The notes beneath the pieces are model-generated. The model did no database searches. It was not told the origin of the DNA and saw only the letters and a program-made list of their open reading frames with translations. A stretch of DNA of 64,000 bases from Armatimonadota bacterium (lineage in GTDB: Bacteria; Armatimonadota; Fimbriimonadia; Fimbriimonadales; Fimbriimonadaceae), in contig DAIDHV010000001.1 of the NCBI GenBank assembly GCA_027451905.1, positions 286,667-350,666 of the forward strand, read 5' to 3'. Position 1 is the first letter of the stretch. Every line of letters starts with the position of its first letter. The translations under genes were made by a program, and so were the position numbers. This document shows, piece after piece, positions 17,509-26,040 of the stretch.

Positions 17509-17547
17509 TAAAAAAATTAAGGGCCCCATCCTTGCCGGATGAAGCCC
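17509..17547 (-). terminator. Rho-independent terminator of flagellin
   Basis: On the - strand: stem GGGCTTCATCC / GGATGGGGCCC with a small internal mismatch and a 5-base loop, followed shortly by a run of seven T. It begins about 20 bases after the flagellin stop codon. Confidence 0.8.
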
Positions 17548-17566
17548 ATTAGCTAGAGGTCCTTTT

Positions 17567-18994
17567 TTAAGGAATAAGCTTGAGTACCGCTTGTGGCAGC
17601 GCGTTAGCCTGAGCCAGAACAGAGACACCAGCCTGCTGAAGGATCTGCAGTCGCGTGAAGTTCGTCATTTCTTGGGCCACGTTCGTGTCTTGAACGTTAG
17701 AGAGCGAAGCAGTTAAGTTCTGCTGAGCCACACCAAGCTGGGCGATGTTCGGGTTAAGAACGTTGGCTTCAAACGATCCGAGGGATCCCTGTGCGTTGGA
17801 GACCTGAGTCAGAGCGGCTTGAATAACCTGCATGGCGGTTCCTGCATCCGATGCGGACGAAAGGTCAATGTTGCTAAGGTTGAATCCTGAGACTGCACTG
17901 CCTCCGAGCGCACTGGCTTGGAAGTTGCCAAGGGAAAGGTTGGTTGTCTGACCGTAGTTTGCACCAATTTGGAACTGAGAAGTTCCAACCGTGACCTGGC
18001 CGACGCTGGCGCCGGTAACGCTTGTTGAGTTTCCAGCTTCGGAAAGCACAAGCTGGTTTCCCGCAGAGTCGCTGAGGGTCAAGCCATTGTTTCCGTTTTG
18101 TCCACCAGTAAAGGTCACCGTTGTGCCGCTGATAGTCACCTGGGCAACTGCATTAGTTCCTGACGCAGTAGAAGCACCAGAGTTCAGTTTTCCGCCAGAA
18201 TCAGCAAAGTTAACCGAGGAATTGCTTCCATAGTTAATTGACTTCAGAACAATGGGGCCGCCAGTTGTGTAAGAAGCCAGAACTCCAGTTTGCGAGGAAG
18301 CATTGTTGATCTGGTTCAAGACATCTTGAACAGTTGAGTTCGCATTTGTGGTGAAGGTCTGACCGTTCAAAGTGAACTGGTCGGCTCCTACCGCGGTTCC
18401 CAAAGTTGCCAAGCTAACACTAAGGGTTGCCGTTGCCTGGGTTGCAGCCGTGGTTACCGTCAAGGTCACCGCACTGTTCGTTGTTAGCGCAGCACCGCCA
18501 AACGTTCCGCCGATGCTGATGCTGCTGATGTCGGTTGAGTTGGTGACAGATGACGTCACACCAGCACTGCCGTCGAGAAGATGCTTCTGACCGTACTGAG
18601 TGTTCTTGGCAATTGTCGTAACCGAGTTCACAATAGATTGAAGCTGACTGTTGTCGGCTTGAACCTGCTGGCTGCTCAAAGTTCCCGAGTTGCTGGCTGC
18701 AACCGCAAGGCTGTAAGCTGAGTTGAGAAGACCGGTGATCTGTCCCATCGCACCATCCGCGGTCTTGGAGTAGTTCAGGGCATCCTGCGAGTTAGAAATC
18801 GCCTGTTGGATACCACCAAGTTGAGCCTGGAATTCATTGGCAATAATCAAACCTGATGGGTTGTCGGCAGCAGAGTTGATCTTGAGACCTGTGCTCAATC
18901 TTTGAATCGATTGGCTAAGTTGGTTTCCAGTGTTATTGATGTTGTAAAGCGCATTCAGCGCAGTGGTGTTGGTGTTGATGTTAAAGATCGACAT
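17567..18994 (-). CDS. fliC: Flagellin
   Basis: 475 residues. The N-terminal D0/D1 region is canonical (MSIFNINTNTTALNALY, QRLSTGLKINSAADNPSGL) and the C-terminal coiled region follows (NFTRLQILQQAGVSVLAQAN, then PQAVLKLIP). The central, variable region (residues about 145-380) is Ser/Thr/Gly/Asn-rich. The start is set at the ATG at 18994 because a GGAGGATC ribosome binding site lies just upstream; a longer in-frame GTG at 19018 would contain that site. The protein forms the flagellar filament after export by the flagellar type III system. No other flagellar gene is in the window. A long structured leader precedes it. Confidence 0.95.
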   Translation of the reverse strand: MSIFNINTNTTALNALYNINNTGNQLSQSIQRLSTGLKINSAADNPSGLIIANEFQAQLGGIQQAISNSQDALNYSKTADGAMGQITGLLNSAYSLAVAASNSGTLSSQQVQADNSQLQSIVNSVTTIAKNTQYGQKHLLDGSAGVTSSVTNSTDISSISIGGTFGGAALTTNSAVTLTVTTAATQATATLSVSLATLGTAVGADQFTLNGQTFTTNANSTVQDVLNQINNASSQTGVLASYTTGGPIVLKSINYGSNSSVNFADSGGKLNSGASTASGTNAVAQVTISGTTVTFTGGQNGNNGLTLSDSAGNQLVLSEAGNSTSVTGASVGQVTVGTSQFQIGANYGQTTNLSLGNFQASALGGSAVSGFNLSNIDLSSASDAGTAMQVIQAALTQVSNAQGSLGSFEANVLNPNIAQLGVAQQNLTASLSNVQDTNVAQEMTNFTRLQILQQAGVSVLAQANALPQAVLKLIP

Positions 18995-19044
18995 TCGACT
19001 CTTGATCCTCCATGACACCGTTCATCAGCTTAGAAGCATCTGAC

Positions 19045-19180
19045 CGGTGAGTCCTGAGCGTTACGGATCCGATTGCCGCCCTCTAGCTTTGCGGTGAGAC
19101 CGCAGGAAGATTGGCTCGTGCATCCGTGCTCCGCCGTTCTTCCCCGTCTAACGCTCGTCAGGCACCCTCCTGATCCGTTA
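19045..19180 (-). ncRNA. Structured 5' leader RNA of flagellin (candidate riboswitch)
   Basis: On the - strand the untranslated region folds into several stems: GAGCGTTA (19156-19149) with TAACGCTC (19063-19056), extended by CCT/AGG and GGTG/CACC; GGAAGA (19143-19138) with TCTTCC (19110-19105); and a perfect TGCGGT-CTC-ACCGCA hairpin (19104-19090). ACGGATC (19178-19172) can also pair with GATCCGT (19069-19063), crossing the first stem, which gives a pseudoknot or two exclusive folds. The segment CCGCAAAGCTAGAGGG after the hairpin recalls part of the cyclic-di-GMP-I (GEMM) core, but the other half of that core is not convincing. Class is therefore left open. The ribosome binding site lies about 50 bases downstream. 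Confidence 0.5.
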
Positions 19181-19309
19181 CACTTGCTTTGTTCCCCAAA
19201 CCCTGATTTCGGACTCCCGTATTTTCACCTGTTTTTTTGAAATCGAAGCCAATGAACCGTCGATCTTGGGTGAACTTTCCTACAGGTGCAGTCTACTCTT
19301 GCAGAAAAT

Positions 19310-19339
19310 TTGCAGATTGAGGACTGCCTTGAGTAAAAT
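19310..19339 (+). promoter_or_regulatory. Possible sigma-70-type promoter of secG
   Basis: TTGCAG and TAAAAT separated by 18 bases, immediately upstream of the secG ATG at 19348. The predicted start of transcription would leave a very short leader, which weakens the call. Confidence 0.35.
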
Positions 19340-19347
19340 AAAGGGGA

Positions 19348-19590
19348 ATGCATGTTCTGTACAACATCCTGCTGGTTTTGGCAATTTTCAATGCCATTAT
19401 CTTTACCTTTTTGGTAATTCTCACCAGCAAGGGCGATGCAATGTCAGGTTCTTCTTCTACTGTCCGCACTACTTTTAGAGGCAAAGCAAGCTTTGATGAC
19501 TACATGGGCAGAGTTGTTTTGATCCTAGGCGGATCTTTTATGGCAATCATTCTGTTGCTGGACTTGGTCAGCAACAAACTCGGCAGCTAG
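19348..19590 (+). CDS. secG: Preprotein translocase subunit SecG
   Basis: 80 residues with two membrane segments (about 4-26 and 56-76) joined by a Gly/Ser-rich loop (KGDAMSGSSSTVRTTFRGKAS) and a following FDDYMGRVVLILGGSFM, the usual SecG layout in which the loop precedes the conserved second helix. SecG sits beside SecYE and eases SecA-driven export. Length is typical. An AAGGGGA sequence precedes the ATG. Identification rests on topology and loop composition, because SecG is weakly conserved. Confidence 0.7.
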   Translation: MHVLYNILLVLAIFNAIIFTFLVILTSKGDAMSGSSSTVRTTFRGKASFDDYMGRVVLILGGSFMAIILLLDLVSNKLGS

Positions 19591-19627
19591 CCAGCGAGAG
19601 CTTAGCTTCTTGCGCAGATCCTTTGGC

Positions 19628-20746
19628 TTAAAACGTTAGCAAGCTTCCTCGATGGCCAAGATGAAGCAAGAAGTAAACGATTGCCCCCGTTGCCCACCCT
19701 CCGGTAAGAACATGAAGTAGCCCTGTATTGTAGATTGTCTTCCAAATCGGCCCCCTTACTTCGGAGGACCCTGAAACTTTTTCAATCAGTTCTTCTGCAG
19801 ACTTGCATCCCATTTGAATCTGCTTACGGGATGGCGGTTTTGTGGTCACCCAATACTGTACCAAACCTCCTATTTTTCGATATCCGAGCCATGCCACAAA
19901 AAAGGCAATGATGAACTGAAAGCTTGCAATCCAATCTGACAACCCAAAATCGGTAAGGCCAAAAACCGAAATAATCAGGACCGCAGTCGCTAGATTCGTC
20001 CCGCAGCGGGGGTGAACACGAGGCATCCTGCCAACAACTTCGGGGGTTAAAGGCTCATCCCTTTCGATGGCATGAACCGCCATGTGTTCCGCGGCATGAA
20101 TCCCGGCAAGGGGTGAAAACCGCATAAGAAGCCCAAAAAAAGGAAGCGTCAGTAAGTCGAGATTAGTGGCAGAAATTGAAAAATGAACCAAATGGGCAAG
20201 GCTGCCAACTCCAACGGATAGGATCTTGGCGCAAATCAGCATCAAAGACATCGTGGCACCGGTCGCAAACAATCCCCATGGTCTTGGCCCCGCCCACAAA
20301 GACCCAGTGGTTAAGTACACGCCAAAGGGAGTTGCTAATCCGCCTACCGTTGGCATGTAAGGACGCGAACCTTCCGGCTGAAGCAGGTCACTAGGGGTCA
20401 ATAAGCCCCAAATTCTTCCCGACTCATCAACAACCGCAGCATCCACCACATTGCGTTGGCTCATTAATCTCAGGGCTTCAGCGCCGGTTGCATACGGTGG
20501 CAGAACAAGGGGTTCAGATTCTAGCCAAGGCTCTATTGCGCCGTCAGGATCAGCACCGGCTTCAAGCGCCTGCTTGAGTCCCACTTCAGAAACAAGTCCT
20601 GTAAATTGCCCCTCTTTACTAACAGCAAAGTAAGAACACTGAAAAGTGCGGAAGGCTTTTGCTGCCGTGCCAAGGCTAGACCCCGCCTCAAGTACCCTCG
20701 CTCTTTTTGCAAGCTTGGAGACGGGCAAATTGAGAAGGTTAGCCAT
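19628..20746 (-). CDS. CBS-domain protein fused to DUF1385-like membrane domain
   Basis: 372 residues from the second in-frame start (MANLLNLPVSKLA); an upstream start adds five residues. Residues about 5-125 form a CBS pair (VSKEGQFTGLVSEVGLKQAL, DAAVVDESGRIWGLLTPSDLL). The remaining part matches the DUF1385 type of membrane protein: PTVGGLATPFGVYL, GIHAAEHMAVHAIE, a conserved RVHPRCGTNLATAV and several membrane segments. CBS pairs bind adenine nucleotides or related ligands, so they probably gate the membrane part. The biochemical role is unknown. Convergent with secG. Confidence 0.7.
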   Translation of the reverse strand: MANLLNLPVSKLAKRARVLEAGSSLGTAAKAFRTFQCSYFAVSKEGQFTGLVSEVGLKQALEAGADPDGAIEPWLESEPLVLPPYATGAEALRLMSQRNVVDAAVVDESGRIWGLLTPSDLLQPEGSRPYMPTVGGLATPFGVYLTTGSLWAGPRPWGLFATGATMSLMLICAKILSVGVGSLAHLVHFSISATNLDLLTLPFFGLLMRFSPLAGIHAAEHMAVHAIERDEPLTPEVVGRMPRVHPRCGTNLATAVLIISVFGLTDFGLSDWIASFQFIIAFFVAWLGYRKIGGLVQYWVTTKPPSRKQIQMGCKSAEELIEKVSGSSEVRGPIWKTIYNTGLLHVLTGGWATGAIVYFLLHLGHRGSLLTF

Positions 20747-20918
20747 GACGCAGGGAAACAAGGAATAGGTTACCCGCGACCGAACTTAATGAATCCGTAG
20801 GCACCCATGAGCTCGTGCGCGCGATCGAAATGTACCTCTCCATAAACCCTTGAAAGCGCAACTCGCCTAGGGCCAAATCCTGGAAATCAGGCCCTTTTAA
20901 GTTTGAAATAAGCCTCTT

Positions 20919-21551
20919 TTACTGCTGCTTGCAAAAAGAAATTGCTGCCTTAAGCGAATTTGTTGACACGGCGGCACCCAATTTATTAAATGCGATCAGG
21001 GTGGGTGTACCATCGATTGGCAATTTTTTCATTTCATTCAAGAGCCTTTCCTTCTCGATAAGGTTTTTTTTACGAATGAGCCAGCAACGGAGTGCCCACG
21101 GGCCGATTTTTTCAAAAAATTGACGGGGCCTCTCACCGGGGATGGGAAACTTGCTCATGACTGCGTTCTGGAAGTTTTCATAGCATCCTTCATCTCTGGC
21201 CTCCAAGCCCGCCAGCGCATAGTCAAACGATCCAGGATGGATGGCTAGGGGAAAAATAACTGTCCGCCAGCCCAACTGGGGATACTCCCTTCGTGCTTGC
21301 GTAAAGCTAAGGTTTCGCGAATGGCATGGAGGGCATAAATAGTCCAATGCCTCTACGATCGTTCCGTGTCCCTTGGATCCGAGTTGAATGGGAATCGACA
21401 ATTGGTCAATCTGGGCAAGGCTCACCGGGAATAATCGAGTCTCCGCTGTTGTGTCTGGCGGGTTCAGCGAACTTCTCACCGCAACATAGGCAACGCCAAC
21501 GCTCGCTACAATGAATAACACCTCAGCGAATGTCGCGAACGCCTTTTTCAT
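20919..21551 (-). CDS. DsbA-like thioredoxin-fold thiol oxidoreductase
   Basis: 210 residues. An N-terminal membrane anchor or signal (residues 5-25) is followed by a thioredoxin-fold domain with an active-site CPPC (C73-P-P-C76 in EALDYLCPPCHSRN) and a cis-proline segment GTPTLIAF. This fits the DsbA/DsbC/BdbD-like family, which makes or isomerises disulfides outside the cytoplasm. CPPC is a less common active site than CPHC. It is the last gene of a four-gene - strand cluster that starts with a Cys-rich small protein, a plausible substrate. It starts 10 bases after the prepilin-like gene. Confidence 0.8.
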   Translation of the reverse strand: MKKAFATFAEVLFIVASVGVAYVAVRSSLNPPDTTAETRLFPVSLAQIDQLSIPIQLGSKGHGTIVEALDYLCPPCHSRNLSFTQARREYPQLGWRTVIFPLAIHPGSFDYALAGLEARDEGCYENFQNAVMSKFPIPGERPRQFFEKIGPWALRCWLIRKKNLIEKERLLNEMKKLPIDGTPTLIAFNKLGAAVSTNSLKAAISFCKQQ

Positions 21552-21561
21552 ACCTACGCAT

Positions 21562-22197
21562 CTACCTATTCTTAACTTGGCTAAATGGGATGTAGGGAAT
21601 GCATCCTAAGCCGTAATTGACATGCCCATCAAAGTGAAGGTTATTGCAATAGAAATAGCCGGTACTAAGAGGTTGCGGGATGCCGTGCCAAGCGGGTCCC
21701 GCATCGGTTGCCCAAATATCATAAGCCACCCCTGCGAGTGAAGTTGAAGTTTGATGTTCAAACAGTTCACTGAATAAGTAGCTGGTACCGTCATTCCACT
21801 GCCATAGGGTTGGATAAAACTTGACGCCATAGCGGTAGTGGCTCCATCCGTTATCTTGGGGGCATCTCCAAATTTCTGGATTCGATATGTAAGCTCCCAT
21901 TGCTTCAACAGGAGACTCGTAATCCCGAGGGTCTAACCCAACCGGCAGCCCCCATTGAATCTTGGGCATGTAGCGTGAGACATAATTGACAGTTTCCGGA
22001 TAAACATCGTTGTTATCCCCCAAATACAAGCCAGTTGCTACCCCGATGTTGTAAAGATTAGAGGCACATGTCACTTTTTTGGCAGACCCAATTGCCCCCG
22101 ACATTACTGGAAATAAAATCGCTACAAGCGAGGCAATGATAGCAATCACCGCCATAAGCTCAACTAATGTGAACGCGTAACTTCTACTGACTTTCAT
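21562..22197 (-). CDS. Prepilin-type protein (pseudopilin-like)
   Basis: 211 residues with a type IV prepilin N-terminal signal: short leader MKVSRSYA, then FTLVELMAVIAIIASLVAILFP with Glu at position +5 of the mature part. The rest (ASNLYNIGVATGLYLGDNNDVYPE) resembles the H-X9-DG or DUF1559-type secreted prepilin-like proteins common in Planctomycetes and Armatimonadota. It needs a prepilin peptidase, not in this window. Its start overlaps the end of the upstream hypothetical gene by 14 bases, so both are probably co-translated. Role: minor pilin or pseudopilin; the cargo is unknown. Confidence 0.8.
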   Translation of the reverse strand: MKVSRSYAFTLVELMAVIAIIASLVAILFPVMSGAIGSAKKVTCASNLYNIGVATGLYLGDNNDVYPETVNYVSRYMPKIQWGLPVGLDPRDYESPVEAMGAYISNPEIWRCPQDNGWSHYRYGVKFYPTLWQWNDGTSYLFSELFEHQTSTSLAGVAYDIWATDAGPAWHGIPQPLSTGYFYCNNLHFDGHVNYGLGCIPYIPFSQVKNR

Positions 22198-22636
22198 TTT
22201 TTGGCTCTAGGGTCTTAAGTTCCTGCGCTTCTTGCACATACCCCGATTTTGCCCAATGAACAACGACAAAGCCCATCTCCAACTGGTTCTTACCACTCGT
22301 GATTTCTGCTTTTGCAATTGGCAAGCACTGATTTGCGATGGCTTCGCTTCCTGCGTTCTCTAAAACTTCACAGACCTGAGTTGAAGCTGGACGTTGGCCG
22401 GTCGCGTACCTCGCCAGTATCGCGAAGTCGGAAGGGCTTAAAGCAACAATCTTTCTTTCTTCACTTAAATGAACCATGCGATCCATGTCTGACTGAGAAC
22501 GAAACCCGTACTCCTTCGCACCCAATACGTTATCGGAGGTCTTGGAATTGCGCCAAGCAACTAAAGATCGCCCAGCCGCAATTCCAAGTAGGGATGCGCA
22601 TACCCACAACACCGTTGCCCTCACCGGCAATTTCAC
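22184..22636 (-). CDS. Hypothetical membrane-anchored protein
   Basis: 150 residues, unrecognised. One N-terminal membrane segment (ATVLWVCASLLGIAAGRSLVAW) is followed by a hydrophilic helical domain (MDRMVHLSEERKIVALSPSDFAILARYATG). It lies between a Cys-rich protein gene and the prepilin-like gene, overlapping the latter. Co-occurrence suggests a shared export or assembly role; nothing in the sequence shows which. Confidence 0.55.
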   Translation of the reverse strand: MKLPVRATVLWVCASLLGIAAGRSLVAWRNSKTSDNVLGAKEYGFRSQSDMDRMVHLSEERKIVALSPSDFAILARYATGQRPASTQVCEVLENAGSEAIANQCLPIAKAEITSGKNQLEMGFVVVHWAKSGYVQEAQELKTLEPKNESQ

Positions 22637-22675
22637 TTGAAGATTGACTCCTCCGATTCCTGAAGACTCCTTAGT

Positions 22676-22984
22676 TTAGCAACCAGAGCCGGGCACACAA
22701 CACGCCAAACATTGGGTAAGAGCGGGCCCCGTACATACCTTCTTGCAACAGTCGTCGCACTGCGCCTGACCATTAGGGCAATTGTCACAATAGCCACTGC
22801 ATGGTGCGCCGAGAACCTCTTTGATAGCGCAATCTGGCCAGGCCCTAGCTAAGATGCTTCCGCTCCCCGCCGAGGCGATAGCGAACGCTAGAAAAAGTAT
22901 GACTGACACATACAAGGCTCGGTTGGACCCTTGCAGCGATTGGACTACACTTCGAATTCTATGAAAAGCTGAAATCTTTTTCAT
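22676..22984 (-). CDS. Small secreted or anchored protein with Cys-rich C-terminus
   Basis: 102 residues. A hydrophobic segment at about 24-46 (LYVSVILFLAFAIASAGSGSIL) acts as signal or anchor. The last 53 residues hold 12 cysteines (SGYCDNCPNGQAQCDDCCKK, then CLACCVPGSGC), which points to a disulfide-knotted or metal-binding module outside the cytoplasm. The ATG has a good AGGAGA ribosome binding site seven bases upstream. It is the first gene of the cluster ending with the CPPC thioredoxin, its likely folding catalyst. No known family recognised. Confidence 0.65.
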   Translation of the reverse strand: MKKISAFHRIRSVVQSLQGSNRALYVSVILFLAFAIASAGSGSILARAWPDCAIKEVLGAPCSGYCDNCPNGQAQCDDCCKKVCTGPALTQCLACCVPGSGC

Positions 22985-23088
22985 GACTTTCTCCTATATG
23001 GCAAGGAAAGTAGCAGAGCAAGTTACCTAACAAGTCCCATTGTAATCCAAATTCTTGACAAATAATGGGGAATTCTCAAAAAAAAAAA

Positions 23089-23135
23089 GCGAAATGTCTA
23101 CTGTTTTACACCGGAAATTGCGTATTTGTCTACCG
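23089..23135. repeat. Pair of direct repeats upstream of the Cys-rich/prepilin cluster
   Basis: On the - strand CGGTAGACAAATACGC and CAGTAGACATTTCGC, starting 32 bases apart, followed by a run of 11 T. They lie in the 184-base gap upstream of the Cys-rich protein gene and could be tandem operator half-sites. No further gene or clear promoter is seen in 22985-23168. Confidence 0.35.
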
Positions 23136-23168
23136 ACTCTAGTTTCCTGCGCACCGCGTGGAATTTGC

Positions 23169-24224
23169 CTAGGGCTTTTTGGCAGGGACAACCGGAACCT
23201 CAAACAGACTGGGTGGGTTCATCTTTGGAAACCAATGGGCTGACCACATCATTTCGTTAGGGCCCTTCCCCGGGAAGCGGTATCGGCTGCGTACCGTCAC
23301 CGGTAAAAACCGATCTCCATCCAAAATGATCTCAAGTTCGGCATAGCCCAATTGGCTGCTTGGACTTCGAGTGGCTAATATCCGGTAGTCAGTTACCAAT
23401 TGCCCCTGATAAGGCGTGACCCTCTTCTCGGCAACCACTTTGAACTGATTGGCAGGATTTTGCAGTTCCTGAATCAGAGGCTGATAAACGTTGGCTTGAA
23501 AGCGGTACCAACCCGTGACGTAGGCTGGCATGTCGGTCAACCAATCTCGAAGCAGCTGAGCGCCCGAACCTGGAGACTGACTATGGAGAACTTCTCTAGT
23601 CGCCATTTTGTCGCCTACCCCTAATTTCTTGTCCCGATCCGTATAGCGGTTGACTCCATCCGACACAACCAACACGACAGCAGGATGATCACCGGCCCAG
23701 GTCTCGTACTGAGCATGAAATTTATGACCGTCTTCAATGGCACCATGAACCTGGGTTACGCCTCTTCCCTTTTCGATGTTGAGACTGATGACGCCATCAT
23801 AAGCTGCATTATCGAGAATCTTCATGGACCTATCGGCTTCTTGGGCAAGTTGGTCTGCCGACTTATGGCAAGGCACCCAGCCGTTTGTTCCTTTTGCGCT
23901 GATTGCCAGATTTTTTAATGGCCCTTTTTTGTAAGGAATAATTGGAATTACCGGTGTGTGCTCTGGCTGCACGGGGCTATTTTGACCCAAGGCGGACGGT
24001 CCGTTACTAGGGGGCACCGTATCTCTGGGGTTGTTGCCAGTGCTCGATTGAGAACCTGTGGATCCGCCGGTCGAACCTGAACCGGAAGTGCTGCCAGTGG
24101 CCACCGGATTGGAAGAAGATTTGGGTGCTGAATGGCATCCGCTTGCAAAAGCGCATAAAGCCACCGATCCCAGCCAAACTTTTAGGATAAGACTCATCTT
24201 TTGCGACTTCACACTCATGAACAT
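23169..24224 (-). CDS. Lipoprotein with LolA-like domain
   Basis: 351 residues. A signal peptide with lipobox (CAFASGC, Cys30) is followed by a Ser/Gly/Thr-rich linker (residues 35-75) and a domain of about 230 residues with repeated amphipathic strands (VISLNIEKGRGVTQVHG, AVVLVVSDGVNRYTDR, YAELEIILDGDRFLPVTVR) typical of LolA/LolB/MucB-like outer-membrane lipid carriers. The fold assignment is tentative. Its ATG overlaps the TGA of the branching-enzyme gene (TGATG), so translation is coupled, although an obvious metabolic link is missing. Alternative starts lie two and nine codons downstream. Confidence 0.6.
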   Translation of the reverse strand: MFMSVKSQKMSLILKVWLGSVALCAFASGCHSAPKSSSNPVATGSTSGSGSTGGSTGSQSSTGNNPRDTVPPSNGPSALGQNSPVQPEHTPVIPIIPYKKGPLKNLAISAKGTNGWVPCHKSADQLAQEADRSMKILDNAAYDGVISLNIEKGRGVTQVHGAIEDGHKFHAQYETWAGDHPAVVLVVSDGVNRYTDRDKKLGVGDKMATREVLHSQSPGSGAQLLRDWLTDMPAYVTGWYRFQANVYQPLIQELQNPANQFKVVAEKRVTPYQGQLVTDYRILATRSPSSQLGYAELEIILDGDRFLPVTVRSRYRFPGKGPNEMMWSAHWFPKMNPPSLFEVPVVPAKKP

Positions 24225-25948
24225 CAGGTTACCGTTGCAGGAGGATATTGGGCAATCGCATCTTTGGGCGTCACTTTATCCCAAAGGGATAACTCAAGGT
24301 CTTGAAAGACACTGTCTTTGGACTCACATTCTTCCAAAAAGAGTTCATCTGAATCCGATAATTTCCCTCCACCATGCACCCGGTCTGCAAGTGCCGCCAA
24401 CCGATCAAAGCGTTCGATGTGATCGGCAAACCGGATTTCAGAGTAGTCTCGTGCCGAAAAAGTAGAAATCAAAAATTGCCAATCACTTGCCTCGGCCAGA
24501 AGCATTTCTCTTGCTGCTTGCTTCACAAGTCGTTCTGCGGGCCCGCCTCGATAATCGCGCGCCATTTGTCTCAACTTCCGCTCCACCGGATACAACTTTT
24601 CCCACGTCCAGTAGTTGCCATCGTTAAGCCAAATATAGTGGTAGCCACCTTCGCCCCAAGAGCCTTCAGGCATCGTAATCATGTGTCGAGCCGGCTCATC
24701 ATCAATCACATCACTGGGGCTAACCATCTGCAAATGGCCATCATAGTGCATGGCTTTTGCCATCTCATACAAAAACTCGGGGCCCTCCCACCACCAATGG
24801 CCAAATAACTCCGTATCGTACATCGCAACTAGGGTCCCCGTTCTATCGGCAAGGCCTTTGTAGTGTGCCAAGGTTCCGGTGACGGTACGCACTAAATCCT
24901 CGGCATGACCTTGAATCTTCTCAAACGCATTGTAAGGATCATAGGGTTGCTTAGCGCCTAGATCACTTTTGTTTTCGCTGATGCGCCAATACCGAAGTCG
25001 GCCAGGATACAACTGCTTGTGAAACTCAAGATAGGCCGGATCACCCGGGTACCCAACATCACCAGACCACACCTTGACCGTTGTTTGAGGGTCTCGCGCA
25101 AAAACAACAACCCCATTTGGCAGTTGATAATGCTCATATTCACTTCTAAACTCTTCGGGGGGCGTGAAGTACCGGCTACTTCTGGCAAAAAGTTCAGCCA
25201 ACTGTGGAAAATTCATCGCATAGGTGCCAAGAGGCATCCCTCCGCGAATCATGTGGGAATCTACAAAAAAGTAATCCAAGCCCTCTTGCTTAACGATTTC
25301 CTCGGTACCGAGCCTTTCCCAGGCAAGCTCTTCTTGATTAACGGGGCTCTTCCAATTGTAATGGGGACGGTAGGCACATTCCGGAAGCCAAATTCCACGA
25401 GGCTTGCGTCCAAAATGCTTCTCATAGGTCTGGACGCCGAGCTTAATCTGGGCGCGGCAGCTTTCATCGGTCCCCAACAGGGCCTGATACCCGTGGGTTG
25501 CGCCGGAAGTAATCAGTTCAATGCAACCTTCATCCTGAAAGTAACGAAAGGCTTCGGTGATAGACCGGCCCCACTGGTGCTTAAACTGAACCAAGGAGCG
25601 CGTGTACATTCGCTGCCAAAGGGCTGCCACCCCTTGCATTTTTAGGTCATTTTGGGCTGCGAAACTCTCTTGATCATGGATCGCCGCATCAATTTTTGCC
25701 TGACAATACGCCTCAAACTCAACTTTGAATTCCTCGTCGGCAAGTTGTTCGGCAAGAACTGGCACAATGTTTATTGCCCACCTTGGCTTGATGCCTTCTT
25801 TGTGAAGCCGGTCCAAGGCGTTTAGAATCGGCAGATAGCACTCGGCGGCGGCTTCGGTTAGCCAATCAGTACCATGAGGGCTTTTGCCATGGCTCAGCAC
25901 GTACGGCATGTGCGAGTGGAGACAAAGTAAAAACCTTCCGACTGGCAT
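24224..25948 (-). CDS. GH57 1,4-alpha-glucan branching enzyme
   Basis: 574 residues. GH57 landmarks are in order: HSHMPYV near the N-terminus, GIWLPECAYRP with the nucleophile E190, and MYDTELFGHWWWEG with the acid/base D378. Flanking aromatic motifs (GEGGYHYIWLNDGNYWTWEK) and the C-terminal helical domain match the branching-enzyme subgroup that moves alpha-1,4 chains to alpha-1,6 branch points in glycogen. It acts in the cytoplasm; there is no signal peptide. No other glycogen gene is adjacent; the downstream coupled gene encodes a lipoprotein. Confidence is high for the family and good for branching rather than amylase activity. Confidence 0.85.
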   Translation of the reverse strand: MPVGRFLLCLHSHMPYVLSHGKSPHGTDWLTEAAAECYLPILNALDRLHKEGIKPRWAINIVPVLAEQLADEEFKVEFEAYCQAKIDAAIHDQESFAAQNDLKMQGVAALWQRMYTRSLVQFKHQWGRSITEAFRYFQDEGCIELITSGATHGYQALLGTDESCRAQIKLGVQTYEKHFGRKPRGIWLPECAYRPHYNWKSPVNQEELAWERLGTEEIVKQEGLDYFFVDSHMIRGGMPLGTYAMNFPQLAELFARSSRYFTPPEEFRSEYEHYQLPNGVVVFARDPQTTVKVWSGDVGYPGDPAYLEFHKQLYPGRLRYWRISENKSDLGAKQPYDPYNAFEKIQGHAEDLVRTVTGTLAHYKGLADRTGTLVAMYDTELFGHWWWEGPEFLYEMAKAMHYDGHLQMVSPSDVIDDEPARHMITMPEGSWGEGGYHYIWLNDGNYWTWEKLYPVERKLRQMARDYRGGPAERLVKQAAREMLLAEASDWQFLISTFSARDYSEIRFADHIERFDRLAALADRVHGGGKLSDSDELFLEECESKDSVFQDLELSLWDKVTPKDAIAQYPPATVT

Positions 25949-26040
25949 ACTCTTTATTTTAAGCTACAACGCACTTTTTCAGCGTTGGACCAAAATTGAG
26001 CCCACAACCGAGCGTACCGATCCAACGCCTAAGGATTGCC

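Noticed and set aside
19045-19180. Firm call of a cyclic-di-GMP-I riboswitch
   Set aside because: Only the CGCAAAGCTA-like half of the core is seen; the GGCAAACC half and second-helix signature are not convincing, so only a structured leader is claimed.
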